Shown here: in pieces, positions 17,670 through 24,889 of the stretch
Numbering within the stretch: the stretch's first letter is position 1
Layout of the letters: the number at the start of each line of letters is the position of its first letter
Assembly: GCA_964495655.1 (NCBI GenBank)
Contig: CAZBWK010000039.1
Coordinates: 1-34,665 of the forward strand
Length of the DNA stretch: 34,665 bases
Direction: 5' to 3'
Source of the DNA: JAAYJR01 sp964495655
Lineage (GTDB): Bacteria > Bacteroidota > Bacteroidia > Bacteroidales > Prolixibacteraceae
Program-made: the position numbers and the translations under genes
Notes under the pieces: generated by a model
What the model was told of the DNA's origin: nothing
Databases searched by the model: none
What the model saw: only the letters and a program-made list of their open reading frames with translations

Positions 17670-19091
17670 TCAGGCCATCTCCCAGCCCGGCCTGACCGGC
17701 TCACGGATTATTTCGTCTGCGTCGGGTAACCCTGTGGCTTTCATATTTGCTGCATCCCAGTCTATTTTCTCTCCCCCCATACGAAGTGATAATACTCCTA
17801 ACTGTGTTATCTCGGTAAGCTTTGAGGCATATTCGAAATTTGACATTGCTTTTTCCCCGCCTTTGATGGCATCTATCCACTCACGATGGTGGCCTTTTGA
17901 AAGAGGAACAGCCTGCGCCGGGGCAGGAATTGATTCACGCAAACTCTCAGGATAAATTTCAGGTGCCCCGGAAGCTCCTCCGTTGGTAAGGATTATGCCT
18001 TTTTCTCCTATATACATTGCGCCCCTCGAACTTAACTTCACGCTCCGGGGCAGAACTGCGGGATGCTCAGGCAGAAGTCCGCCCGAATACCATGTAATCT
18101 TATAAGGAGGCAGGTTTTCCCTGGCGCCAAAATAGAAATGGCCTATCTCCCCATAAGGAGTAACCTCACGGCTTGCTCCATTCCCGGCAGGAAATATCTG
18201 AACACTCTCAGGTACCTGAAGGTCGAAAGCCCAGGTTGCCGCGTCCATGTCGTGGCACCCGAAATCCCCTAATGAACCATTTCCGAAAACCCAGAAATCA
18301 CGCCATGTAAAAGGAGTATATGCTTCATGGTATGGACGGAAGGGTGTCGGGCCAAGCCACAGGTCCCAGTTAAAACCGCGTGGTACCTTCATGGCCTTGG
18401 CAGGATAGCCGGTAAGATGTTTCAGGTATCTTGTTGCCCCGACCCATGAAAAGGATTCATGAACTGTTCCGATCACACCCGAACGCAATAGGTTAACCGT
18501 TTGCCGCATAGTGTCAAGGGCATGTAACTGGTTACCCATCTGTGTAGCCAGTCCGGTCTCTTTTGTTACTTCAGCTATTTTGCGTGCCTCCCAGATATTG
18601 TGCGTCAATGGCTTTTGACAGTATACATGCTTGCCGGCCCTCATTGATGTTATGGAAATATGTGCATGTGTATTGTCGGGTGTAGCGCATATCACTGCAT
18701 CAACAGCCTTATCTTTTTCAAGCATTACCCTGAAATCTTCGTATTCTGTTATTTTGTAATTCGGTGTCTTTTGAGAGTAGTGTTCCTCTATTGTCTTTTT
18801 CCTTGGAGCCCGGCCGCCATCCTGCCTGTTCAGTCTTTTATTATCCCAGTAATCAGCAGGATCTGTGATGTTTATAATTTGAGTATCGTCTAATTTGAAA
18901 ATCTCATTCAGGTGATGCATGGATATTCCTCCTGCCCCTACCAGGGCTATGTTTACCTTGTCACTGGGTGGAATAAATCCCTTGCCGCCTATAGTGCAGC
19001 GGGGTAAAATCATTAATCCGGTACCTGCAACGGCAGCGGCTTTTATAAAATTTCTCCTTGTGTTTGCAGACTGTCTCTCCTTGTTATCCAT
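17670..19091 (-). CDS. Gfo/Idh/MocA family oxidoreductase with twin-arginine leader
   Basis: This 473-residue protein carries the leader TRRNFIKAAA (11-20) followed by a hydrophobic run. The Rossmann motif is NIALVGAGGISMHH (47-60). Residues 136-161 read ATPDNTHA ... VYCQKPLTHN, with Lys160 at the place of the catalytic lysine of the E/QKP motif. The C-terminal half has the mixed-sheet substrate domain. It is an exported NAD(P)-dependent sugar or inositol-type dehydrogenase, or a redox-neutral glycosidase with bound cofactor; the sequence does not decide which. It is convergent with the DUF6528 gene and downstream of the radical SAM gene, with a 249-base gap. I do not think it belongs to the same operon. 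Confidence 0.85.
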   Translation of the reverse strand: MDNKERQSANTRRNFIKAAAVAGTGLMILPRCTIGGKGFIPPSDKVNIALVGAGGISMHHLNEIFKLDDTQIINITDPADYWDNKRLNRQDGGRAPRKKTIEEHYSQKTPNYKITEYEDFRVMLEKDKAVDAVICATPDNTHAHISITSMRAGKHVYCQKPLTHNIWEARKIAEVTKETGLATQMGNQLHALDTMRQTVNLLRSGVIGTVHESFSWVGATRYLKHLTGYPAKAMKVPRGFNWDLWLGPTPFRPYHEAYTPFTWRDFWVFGNGSLGDFGCHDMDAATWAFDLQVPESVQIFPAGNGASREVTPYGEIGHFYFGARENLPPYKITWYSGGLLPEHPAVLPRSVKLSSRGAMYIGEKGIILTNGGASGAPEIYPESLRESIPAPAQAVPLSKGHHREWIDAIKGGEKAMSNFEYASKLTEITQLGVLSLRMGGEKIDWDAANMKATGLPDADEIIREPVRPGWEMA

Positions 19092-19340
19092 ATATTTAGT
19101 TTTTATGTATTATTCTGATCAAAACATTTCCTGTTTATTACTTGCCTTCAGATAAATCCTTTTGGGACAATATGACTTTATTTCATTGATAATGAATGCA
19201 CTATGTGTTTATTAAGGTGATGGATATTTGGTCCTTTATACCTGTCAAATTATAAATGGCCTGAAATTAAAAATATTTCTATAAAAATTATCAATTATTT
19301 TGATGAAAATGCAAATTTTCCGGTAATGCGTTCATAACTA

Positions 19341-21134
19341 TCAGATGTCTGAATAATAAATAAGATAACGTCTTCGCATGTCCTTTACTAACTCAAGTAC
19401 CTGTTCAGTATAGAATGGCTCCGGTGGCAGGTTATTATTGCGTGCCCGGATAGAAGCAATTATTTCGCCCAGCCGGTATTTGCCAGAGCAGAGTTCGTAT
19501 ATTTCACCTGCCATTTCATTTAATATGACCGGACCCTGTGGATGAGTAGTCACTGTGAATCCTGATCCTGTCGTTTCCATAAGGTTTACCGAACGCCTCG
19601 GTATAAGTTTTAACAGTTCCTCGTCGGGGATTTGACTATCCGCCTTAAATCTTTTTTTACTCATATATTCACACTGCTTTATGCATGGGTAGTTTAAAAA
19701 CAGGTCAGACCATTTTGTAGTGACGTCATATTCTCTTAATTTAAGGTGCTCTTCGATCAATTCCATCGGAACATCTGCCATTACCTTCTGATAATTTTTT
19801 AAAATGGCATGGTTAAAACGATAATATTGTTCCAGTACCCAGTGTTTCGATTTCCCTTTCGGAGTGGCAATCGGATGGTGAAGGGATATGCATGTCATCA
19901 TTTCCGGATCATGTTCTTCCAGGCCATAAAATGCCGGATTCTTTGAAATGGCGGTGCCGGGGTACAGTCCCAGAAAGCATGATGCGCATTCCATTCTGCC
20001 TGGCGCTGCCTCAATCAGTTTGGCAGCAAGGTCTATACTGTCCGAGATAGTATCCACAGTTTCAAAGGGCCCGCCTATTATGAAATTTCCATATATTGAC
20101 GGAATGCCACCCTCTTTGATGATCTCCACTGCCTGAATGATCTCCTCAACTTTAACCTCCTTGCGGTACATATCCAAAACCTTCTGGTTGCCCGACTCTA
20201 TGCCGATCTGAATTCTTACCAGTCCGGCCTCCTTTAGCATTTGAAAAAGGCCGGGATTTTTAATAATGAAATCAACCCGTCCCTCGCAAAACCATTTAAC
20301 CCTTTCACTGCCGCCAAATTTTTTTATTAGGCCTGTTGCAATTTTTTCTACCCTTTTTCTGTCAACCAGAAATGTATCATCCAGTATGCCGAGATAAATA
20401 CGTTCTTTGCCGTCTGCCATTGCTGATATCTCTTCAAGGACTGATTCGGGTGAGCGGAAACGGTATTTTATTCCGTTTATGCCCTCTGCACAGAAGGTGC
20501 AATGAAAAGGACAACCTCTGCCGGTCAATATTTTATATGTGGTAAACCGGGGTTCCTTCACAAGAACACTCATGTCAGGGAAAGGCAGGCTGTCAAGATT
20601 CTTAATAAACGGCCTGTCAGGATTTCTGATGATCCTGCCATTTTTATTTTTATAGGTTATGCCATTTATATCAGACAGTTTGCCTTCGCCCCTCAAAAAC
20701 CACCTTCCTATTTCTATTGCAGTCAATTCTCCTTCTCCGCGAACAACAATATCTCCCCGGTTTTGATCAAGCAACACTTTATCTTCGATAGTTACATGAG
20801 GCCCTCCAAAGATTGTTAATTCCGGCAATAATTGTTCACTGCGCAACATTTCAAGGACTCTGCCGACTGACGGGACAGCATCTGTGTTGACATGGAATCC
20901 CAATATGCGTGGCCTGTTTTTTTTATAAAGGGCCAGAAAAGAGGCAGTATCGAGTTCCGCATCATCGATGACTTTCACTGTGAATCCTTCCTTTTTCAGA
21001 CATGATGCCACATACAGGAGTCCCAGTTGCAAGGACTGACTGTACAGATATTCCCTGAACGGGAGGTTGATCAAAAGAAAATCAACTGATACGTCACTGT
21101 CTTTGCAGTGTGACGGGCTAACGTTTAAATGCAT
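19341..21134 (-). CDS. B12-binding radical SAM protein with a C-terminal PqqD-like domain
   Basis: This 597-residue protein has three parts. Residues 15-145 are a B12-binding Rossmann-like domain (LGLLYVASCLKKEGF, then IFGGPHVT and VVRGEGE); the DxHxxG base-off motif is absent. Residues 200-440 are a radical SAM barrel with the 4Fe-4S ligands Cys208, Cys212 and Cys215 in GCPFHCTFC. Residues 518-597 look like a PqqD/RiPP-recognition fold (VILNEMAGEIYELCSG, then LVKDMRRRYLI). B12 radical SAM enzymes methylate or otherwise modify unactivated carbons. The fused PqqD-like domain suggests that it works on a peptide or protein held by a leader. It follows the 229-residue gene by 94 bases on the same strand, with a hairpin between. 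Confidence 0.8.
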   Translation of the reverse strand: MHLNVSPSHCKDSDVSVDFLLINLPFREYLYSQSLQLGLLYVASCLKKEGFTVKVIDDAELDTASFLALYKKNRPRILGFHVNTDAVPSVGRVLEMLRSEQLLPELTIFGGPHVTIEDKVLLDQNRGDIVVRGEGELTAIEIGRWFLRGEGKLSDINGITYKNKNGRIIRNPDRPFIKNLDSLPFPDMSVLVKEPRFTTYKILTGRGCPFHCTFCAEGINGIKYRFRSPESVLEEISAMADGKERIYLGILDDTFLVDRKRVEKIATGLIKKFGGSERVKWFCEGRVDFIIKNPGLFQMLKEAGLVRIQIGIESGNQKVLDMYRKEVKVEEIIQAVEIIKEGGIPSIYGNFIIGGPFETVDTISDSIDLAAKLIEAAPGRMECASCFLGLYPGTAISKNPAFYGLEEHDPEMMTCISLHHPIATPKGKSKHWVLEQYYRFNHAILKNYQKVMADVPMELIEEHLKLREYDVTTKWSDLFLNYPCIKQCEYMSKKRFKADSQIPDEELLKLIPRRSVNLMETTGSGFTVTTHPQGPVILNEMAGEIYELCSGKYRLGEIIASIRARNNNLPPEPFYTEQVLELVKDMRRRYLIYYSDI

Positions 21135-21154
21135 TTTTCCAGTAATGGGTTAGG

Positions 21155-21184
21155 CCTAAATAGGCGCTTCGCACCCTTTTCAGG
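21155..21184. repeat. Hairpin-forming imperfect palindrome between the precursor-like and radical SAM genes
   Basis: On the minus strand CCTGAAAAGGG pairs with CGCCTATTTAGG around a GCGAAGC loop, with one mismatch and small bulges. It lies in the 94-base gap between two co-oriented genes and could attenuate transcription into the radical SAM gene. A related hairpin with a similar AT flank lies near 32,029-32,055, so it may be a dispersed repeat instead. Confidence 0.4.
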
Positions 21185-21228
21185 CAAATTTTAAAATTTA
21201 TTAAATTGGATTAATTGCAGGATTCAGG

Positions 21229-21918
21229 TTACTGCGACTCTGCCCGTCCGACACTGTCACCTATCATCTCTGCATAGGTGGTTGTGGTGGTCGTTACCGT
21301 GATAGCTACAAGGGCAGTTACCGGTTCAACCCGGATATTATCGCCACTATCCGGTGAAGTATTAGTCACTATAAGTCCCGGTTTCAGATACCCTGCCTTG
21401 AACTGTGGTAAGTTATTATCCGGTACAATATCCTGGCCGCTGTATTCCTCTGTTGTTCCTGTAAAATTGATCAACAGTCCGTTATATGCAAACAGCATCA
21501 CCAGATTTGATCTCAGCATGTTCCATTCATCATATAAGTTGCCAGACTCCGGGGTTAAGGCTTTGACTATTTTTAAAAGGTCAATATCTCCGTTTTCAGT
21601 TTTAGCAGCCTTCAACAGGGCGGAAACTGTTAATGCTTCCGGGGTACCCTGATTATAAGTAAAATGTAACAGGCCACGTTCCCACATGTTTATGCAGAAC
21701 ATTGCAGACTGAAGGGATCTGTCCTCCAGGTCTGCAAATAAGTTTACCTTTTCCAGTGATTCGGTATTTAACTGTCCGATGTCAATTTTTTCCGGAAATG
21801 ACTCTTTTAGAATTTCGTTTGATGTAGTTTTACCATCTGCCAGCGATAAAATTTTAGCGGCTGCTGTATTTACAAAAAACATCATTGATTTGTCTTCGCG
21901 CCATACTTTTTTGTTCAT
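21229..21918 (-). CDS. PqqD-like protein with Thr-rich C-terminal tail, candidate modified-peptide precursor
   Basis: I know no named family for this 229-residue protein. Residues 10-87 resemble a PqqD fold: FFVNTAAAKILSLADGKTTS, then MFCINMWERGLLHF. Residues 94-152 may be a second winged-helix-like unit ending NLVMLFAYNGLLINF, an echo of the first. From about residue 165 the protein becomes loop-like and then beta-branched, with VTALVAITVTTTTTTYAEM (200-218) and a Gly/Asp/Arg/Glu tail. There is no signal peptide. A recognition-type N terminus, a distinct Thr/Val core-like tail and a PqqD-fused B12 radical SAM gene directly downstream make a RiPP-type substrate plausible. It could instead be a scaffold or chaperone protein. 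Confidence 0.5.
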   Translation of the reverse strand: MNKKVWREDKSMMFFVNTAAAKILSLADGKTTSNEILKESFPEKIDIGQLNTESLEKVNLFADLEDRSLQSAMFCINMWERGLLHFTYNQGTPEALTVSALLKAAKTENGDIDLLKIVKALTPESGNLYDEWNMLRSNLVMLFAYNGLLINFTGTTEEYSGQDIVPDNNLPQFKAGYLKPGLIVTNTSPDSGDNIRVEPVTALVAITVTTTTTTYAEMIGDSVGRAESQ

Positions 21919-22069
21919 AATGATATAATTTAATTAGTTGGAAATCACAATATTTTTAAGGGAATGAAACGTCTCTGTTTTTTAATGGATCAGGAACTCA
22001 AAAGGGTAATATCCATACGGATCAAAAATAAAACAATTATGTCAATTTATCAATAAGAGACATAAGGAA

Positions 22070-22915
22070 TTACAAACTGACAAATTCATATTCAATTTCA
22101 TCTTTAATTGTTAACTTCAGGTATCCCGGATCTTTATATGTATCTGTCAGTGCATCAAGGGTTATATGGGTCGTATTGCCAAATTGAACAACATTTCGTG
22201 CATGGTCGTGTCCTGCAATTACCATATCGATCTGATGTTTGATGCACAATTCCATTAATACTCTCAGCTCTTCAACAAACGGATTTGTACTGGTGGTGTG
22301 TCTTATCCTGAATAAATTATTGTGAGTGAATATTATACAATACCTGTGCTTATGGCGTTCGGTTTCTAAAATTTTTTTCAGCCACTCAAGCTGGTCTCTT
22401 CCCAGTGTGCCGCCGGCTGTATCTGTACAGATAAACAGGTCAGATGCATTGGGTGTACTTACGGTGAACAGGTAGGTAGTTGAGCCAAACAACGAATAAA
22501 ACTGTTTCCAGCCGTCAAAATAGAGATCATGGTTGCCTGCTACCGGGAAAGTTAAAAGATCGTCGTAATTGCTGAGTTGTTCATAAAAAGTAAGATAATC
22601 CTGTTCGTGTCCGTTTGTCAGGTCACCGGCCATGACTGCAGCAGTGGCATTCATGTTAACAGCTGCATCAAGGAACAGCTCCGGGTTTTTTGTACTTCCC
22701 ACATGACTGTCAGCCATAACAGCAATATTGTATTCATCTGTTGCAACATTTATCTCTTTGTAAGGATTCTCAGAATTCCATTTCACGGATTGCTCAAAAC
22801 GGCGGTCAACCGATTCGTATGAAAAGAGGAATCCCCGCATTTCAAATTTGTCGCAAGCTGAAAAAATAAGGTTGCAGGCGAGTAATATTATTATTTTTTT
22901 AAGTCCGGTTTCCAT
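22070..22915 (-). CDS. Exported calcineurin-like metallophosphoesterase
   Basis: The ATG at 22915 gives 281 residues and a signal with a lipoprotein-type Cys (FSAC, residue 20); an upstream GTG frame extends 24 residues inside the neighbouring gene and is less likely. The metal motifs are complete: MADSH (DxH), MAGDLTNG, GNHDLY, FTHNN and GHDH. This is the calcineurin-like phosphoesterase layout. Exported members act on phosphodiesters, nucleotides or phospholipid-linked substrates, but the target is unknown here. Its start overlaps the end of the preceding outer-membrane-like gene by 25 bases, so the two are translationally coupled. The precursor-like gene follows 151 bases later. Confidence 0.82.
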   Translation of the reverse strand: METGLKKIIILLACNLIFSACDKFEMRGFLFSYESVDRRFEQSVKWNSENPYKEINVATDEYNIAVMADSHVGSTKNPELFLDAAVNMNATAAVMAGDLTNGHEQDYLTFYEQLSNYDDLLTFPVAGNHDLYFDGWKQFYSLFGSTTYLFTVSTPNASDLFICTDTAGGTLGRDQLEWLKKILETERHKHRYCIIFTHNNLFRIRHTTSTNPFVEELRVLMELCIKHQIDMVIAGHDHARNVVQFGNTTHITLDALTDTYKDPGYLKLTIKDEIEYEFVSL

Positions 22916-23628
22916 ATAATTCCTGTTCTGAAGAAAAAACCAAAATAATTCGCGCTTATATTCAGTGATCCCGCGCTTTTGTACCACGATTCAATATATA
23001 AAGTAAGGGGAGAGCTAATGTCGTACCTTCCCTCAATATTTACCATCGGATTGGTCTCCTGATTTATCAGGAAGTGGTCGGTATTTGTTATTGATGCCCC
23101 GGCATTCCATTTATGTTCGGGCGGTTTTAATGAATATTTTATCAGGTAGATCAGGTTCCAATTTTCACTTAATTTTTTATTTGATGTAATATCGTGATCA
23201 TTTTCCGCCCTGTTGGTAATATGATAAGTTTTGAATTCAGTCCCCAGCTTATAATGAAAGTGTTTCCTGGGAATATTTATCAGTACTCCCCGGTTTGATT
23301 CATGTATTAACGGTGAAAACGGATTATACAGGAACAGCCCCTGGGTTTCAAACAGAAACTTATTAATTGAGAACTCCCGTGCAACAATCAGGCTTCCTCC
23401 TGTAAAGAAACCGGAACCTGCATTTTTAAGATCAAATTGTGCACCTCCTTCTACCCTGAATTTATTTATTTGATATGATCCCAGGACAGAAGATTTGATA
23501 AGCAGTCCCTCAGAAACATTGTTTTCCCCGGCATCAATATAAGTTGACAATGTTATCTGAGCCTGCATCCTGGCTGAAAGCAGAAGGATCAGGGGAAAAA
23601 TAAGGCAGTATTTAAATTTTGATTTCAC
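22891..23628 (-). CDS. Putative outer-membrane beta-barrel protein of unknown family
   Basis: This 245-residue protein has a Sec signal (MKSKFKYCLIFPLILLLSA, cleaved after about RMQAQ). The mature part alternates hydrophobic and polar residues with many aromatic strand ends, such as FRVEGGAQFDL, FFTGGSLIVAREF and YFGFFFRTGIIW near the C terminus. This is the look of a 10- to 12-stranded outer-membrane barrel. I do not recognise a named family. It overlaps the metallophosphoesterase gene by 25 bases and begins 5 bases after the PIN toxin gene, so it may be transcribed with either. Its role is unknown. Confidence 0.6.
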   Translation of the reverse strand: MKSKFKYCLIFPLILLLSARMQAQITLSTYIDAGENNVSEGLLIKSSVLGSYQINKFRVEGGAQFDLKNAGSGFFTGGSLIVAREFSINKFLFETQGLFLYNPFSPLIHESNRGVLINIPRKHFHYKLGTEFKTYHITNRAENDHDITSNKKLSENWNLIYLIKYSLKPPEHKWNAGASITNTDHFLINQETNPMVNIEGRYDISSPLTLYIESWYKSAGSLNISANYFGFFFRTGIIWKPDLKK

Positions 23629-23633
23629 CTTTC

Positions 23634-24050
23634 TTATCTAACTGTTTCAATAAATTGTCCGGCTGTCATAACCGGCAACTTTGAATTTTTAAAATCTTTT
23701 AAATTCCTTGTTATAATTAATTCCTGTTCGTTTTCTATCGCAGTGTAATATTGTAATCCATCTTCAAAATCTGAAAAAAGCTCATCATTCAAAGCTAATC
23801 CAATTATTTTATCATCAAGAGGCAATATTTTTACAATCAGCCTTAATTTCCTTAAAATTGATTTTACCTTGTTTGAATCCATTTGTGTTAATAAAACATA
23901 GTTTGTATTAGCTATGGTCAAAGAAGAGAGTGTTAATTTAATTTGCTTTTTATCTGCCAGTGAAAACAGAACTGCGGCCTCTTTAAAATATGGTTCTCTT
24001 CGGGATAATAAATCGATCACAATATTTGTATCAACGAATATTTTTTGCAT
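23634..24050 (-). CDS. PIN-domain toxin (VapC-like ribonuclease)
   Basis: This 138-residue protein has the PIN fold: IFVDTNIVIDLLSRREP with Asp7 at the N terminus, a central LTLSSLTIANTNYVLL, then the acidic pair in LFSDFEDGLQYYTA (about 89-102) and the final IITRNLKDF. These acidic residues hold Mg2+ or Mn2+ in VapC-type endoribonucleases, which usually cut tRNA or rRNA. The length is typical. Its partner, a DUF6364 protein, lies 49 bases upstream on the same strand. All metal ligands appear present, so the toxin is probably active. Confidence 0.87.
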   Translation of the reverse strand: MQKIFVDTNIVIDLLSRREPYFKEAAVLFSLADKKQIKLTLSSLTIANTNYVLLTQMDSNKVKSILRKLRLIVKILPLDDKIIGLALNDELFSDFEDGLQYYTAIENEQELIITRNLKDFKNSKLPVMTAGQFIETVR

Positions 24051-24099
24051 CCGTTTAAAATTTTATAATTTATTAAAAATAAGCAAATTAATGCTGGTT

Positions 24100-24351
24100 T
24101 CATTTATACTTTTTTATTAAATAATCCTGATACTCTTTTTTGTAATCAAAATCAACCGGTAAATCAACCACCCCTGTCAAACTCTCCACCAAGGGGGTAA
24201 TGGATGTTTCTTTCTCAATGTTATTTTGTTTAGTAATATGACTAAGGTAAGATTCAATTATTTTAGAAAGGCTGATCTTGTTATTACGGGCATATGCTTT
24301 AGCCCTCTCAATAACAGCACTGTTTAATCTTAATGTCAACTTTGAATCCAT
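24100..24351 (-). CDS. DUF6364-type ribbon-helix-helix antitoxin
   Basis: This 83-residue protein opens with a ribbon-helix-helix pattern (SKLTLRLNSAVIERAKAYA, then KISLSKIIESYL, residues 3-40). The tail is acidic and aromatic (FDYKKEYQDYLIKKYK) and would bind the PIN toxin. DUF6364 proteins are regular partners of PIN toxins in Bacteroidota. The protein should repress its own promoter, where an inverted repeat covers the -7 element. The order, antitoxin first with the toxin 49 bases later, is standard. Confidence 0.82.
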   Translation of the reverse strand: MDSKLTLRLNSAVIERAKAYARNNKISLSKIIESYLSHITKQNNIEKETSITPLVESLTGVVDLPVDFDYKKEYQDYLIKKYK

Positions 24352-24368
24352 AGCTTTTAAATTTAAAT

Positions 24369-24404
24369 ACGTACAAATATATCAAATTTATACGTCATTT
24401 GCAA
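24369..24404 (-). promoter_or_regulatory. Bacteroidota-type promoter overlapped by a palindromic operator for DUF6364-PIN
   Basis: On the minus strand a TTGC (24401-24404) and a TATATTTG (24374-24381) are 19 bases apart, matching the Bacteroidota -33/-7 pattern. Inverted arms of 10 bases, one mismatch (24369-24378 and 24386-24395), flank and cover the -7 element. This is where an autorepressor of the ribbon-helix-helix class would act. Confidence 0.6.
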
Positions 24405-24575
24405 TAGTTTTGTTCATGAGAATTTAATATTTTCAAGGTGGCCGCATTTTGCGATATCCCGGTTTTGATATAAAATCAATAAAATATTTGGTATCAGTAA
24501 TTTATCAAATTAATGATTTATGGTGTTGAACTAATTACACTTTACTATTGTTATTAGTTTATAAAATCTTAGGTT

Positions 24576-24728
24576 ATGAACAAATACATCAGGTACGACA
24601 AATTGGATAAGAGCCTTAACTACAGGTCATCCGGCACTGTTAAATATCATGTATCTCATGAAATGTTTGTTGTTCCATGGCAAATTGAAGAGCAAAAGGA
24701 TACCAAGCCTGTTAATAATAAGAAATAA
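24576..24728 (+). CDS. Possible small protein of 50 residues
   Basis: This is an ATG-to-TAA frame in the 538-base gap between the antitoxin gene and the sugar dehydrogenase. The product begins MNKYIRYDKLDKSLNYRSSG and has VSHEMFVVPWQIEEQ in the middle and a Lys-rich end. It has no signal or membrane segment and I recognise no family. Protein-like composition and an ATG with an AT-rich leader argue for it; lack of known homology and the small size argue against it. The rest of this gap shows no other gene that I can support. Confidence 0.35.
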   Translation: MNKYIRYDKLDKSLNYRSSGTVKYHVSHEMFVVPWQIEEQKDTKPVNNKK

Positions 24729-24889
24729 ACAGGTTTATCTATTTGACACTTATCAAAAGATCACAGGGGAGGTTACAAACGGGCATCAGTAATAGCTGCT
24801 CACTCAGGCAGGATGAATTACTGTGAAGAGATGTTTGGTATTAATGCTGAATTTGGTAAATTTACCCTATAATCAATCAATTGTGGGTT

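Noticed and set aside
21278..21310. Simple repeat (ggt-type) as a slippage tract
   Set aside because: The codons of the Thr run vary (ACG, ACC, ACA), so it is a coded Thr stretch, not a pure microsatellite.
19341..21918. A PQQ biosynthesis operon
   Set aside because: PqqD-like domains are present, but no PqqA-like peptide, PqqC, or PqqE-type SPASM enzyme is seen, and the radical SAM protein has a B12-binding domain.
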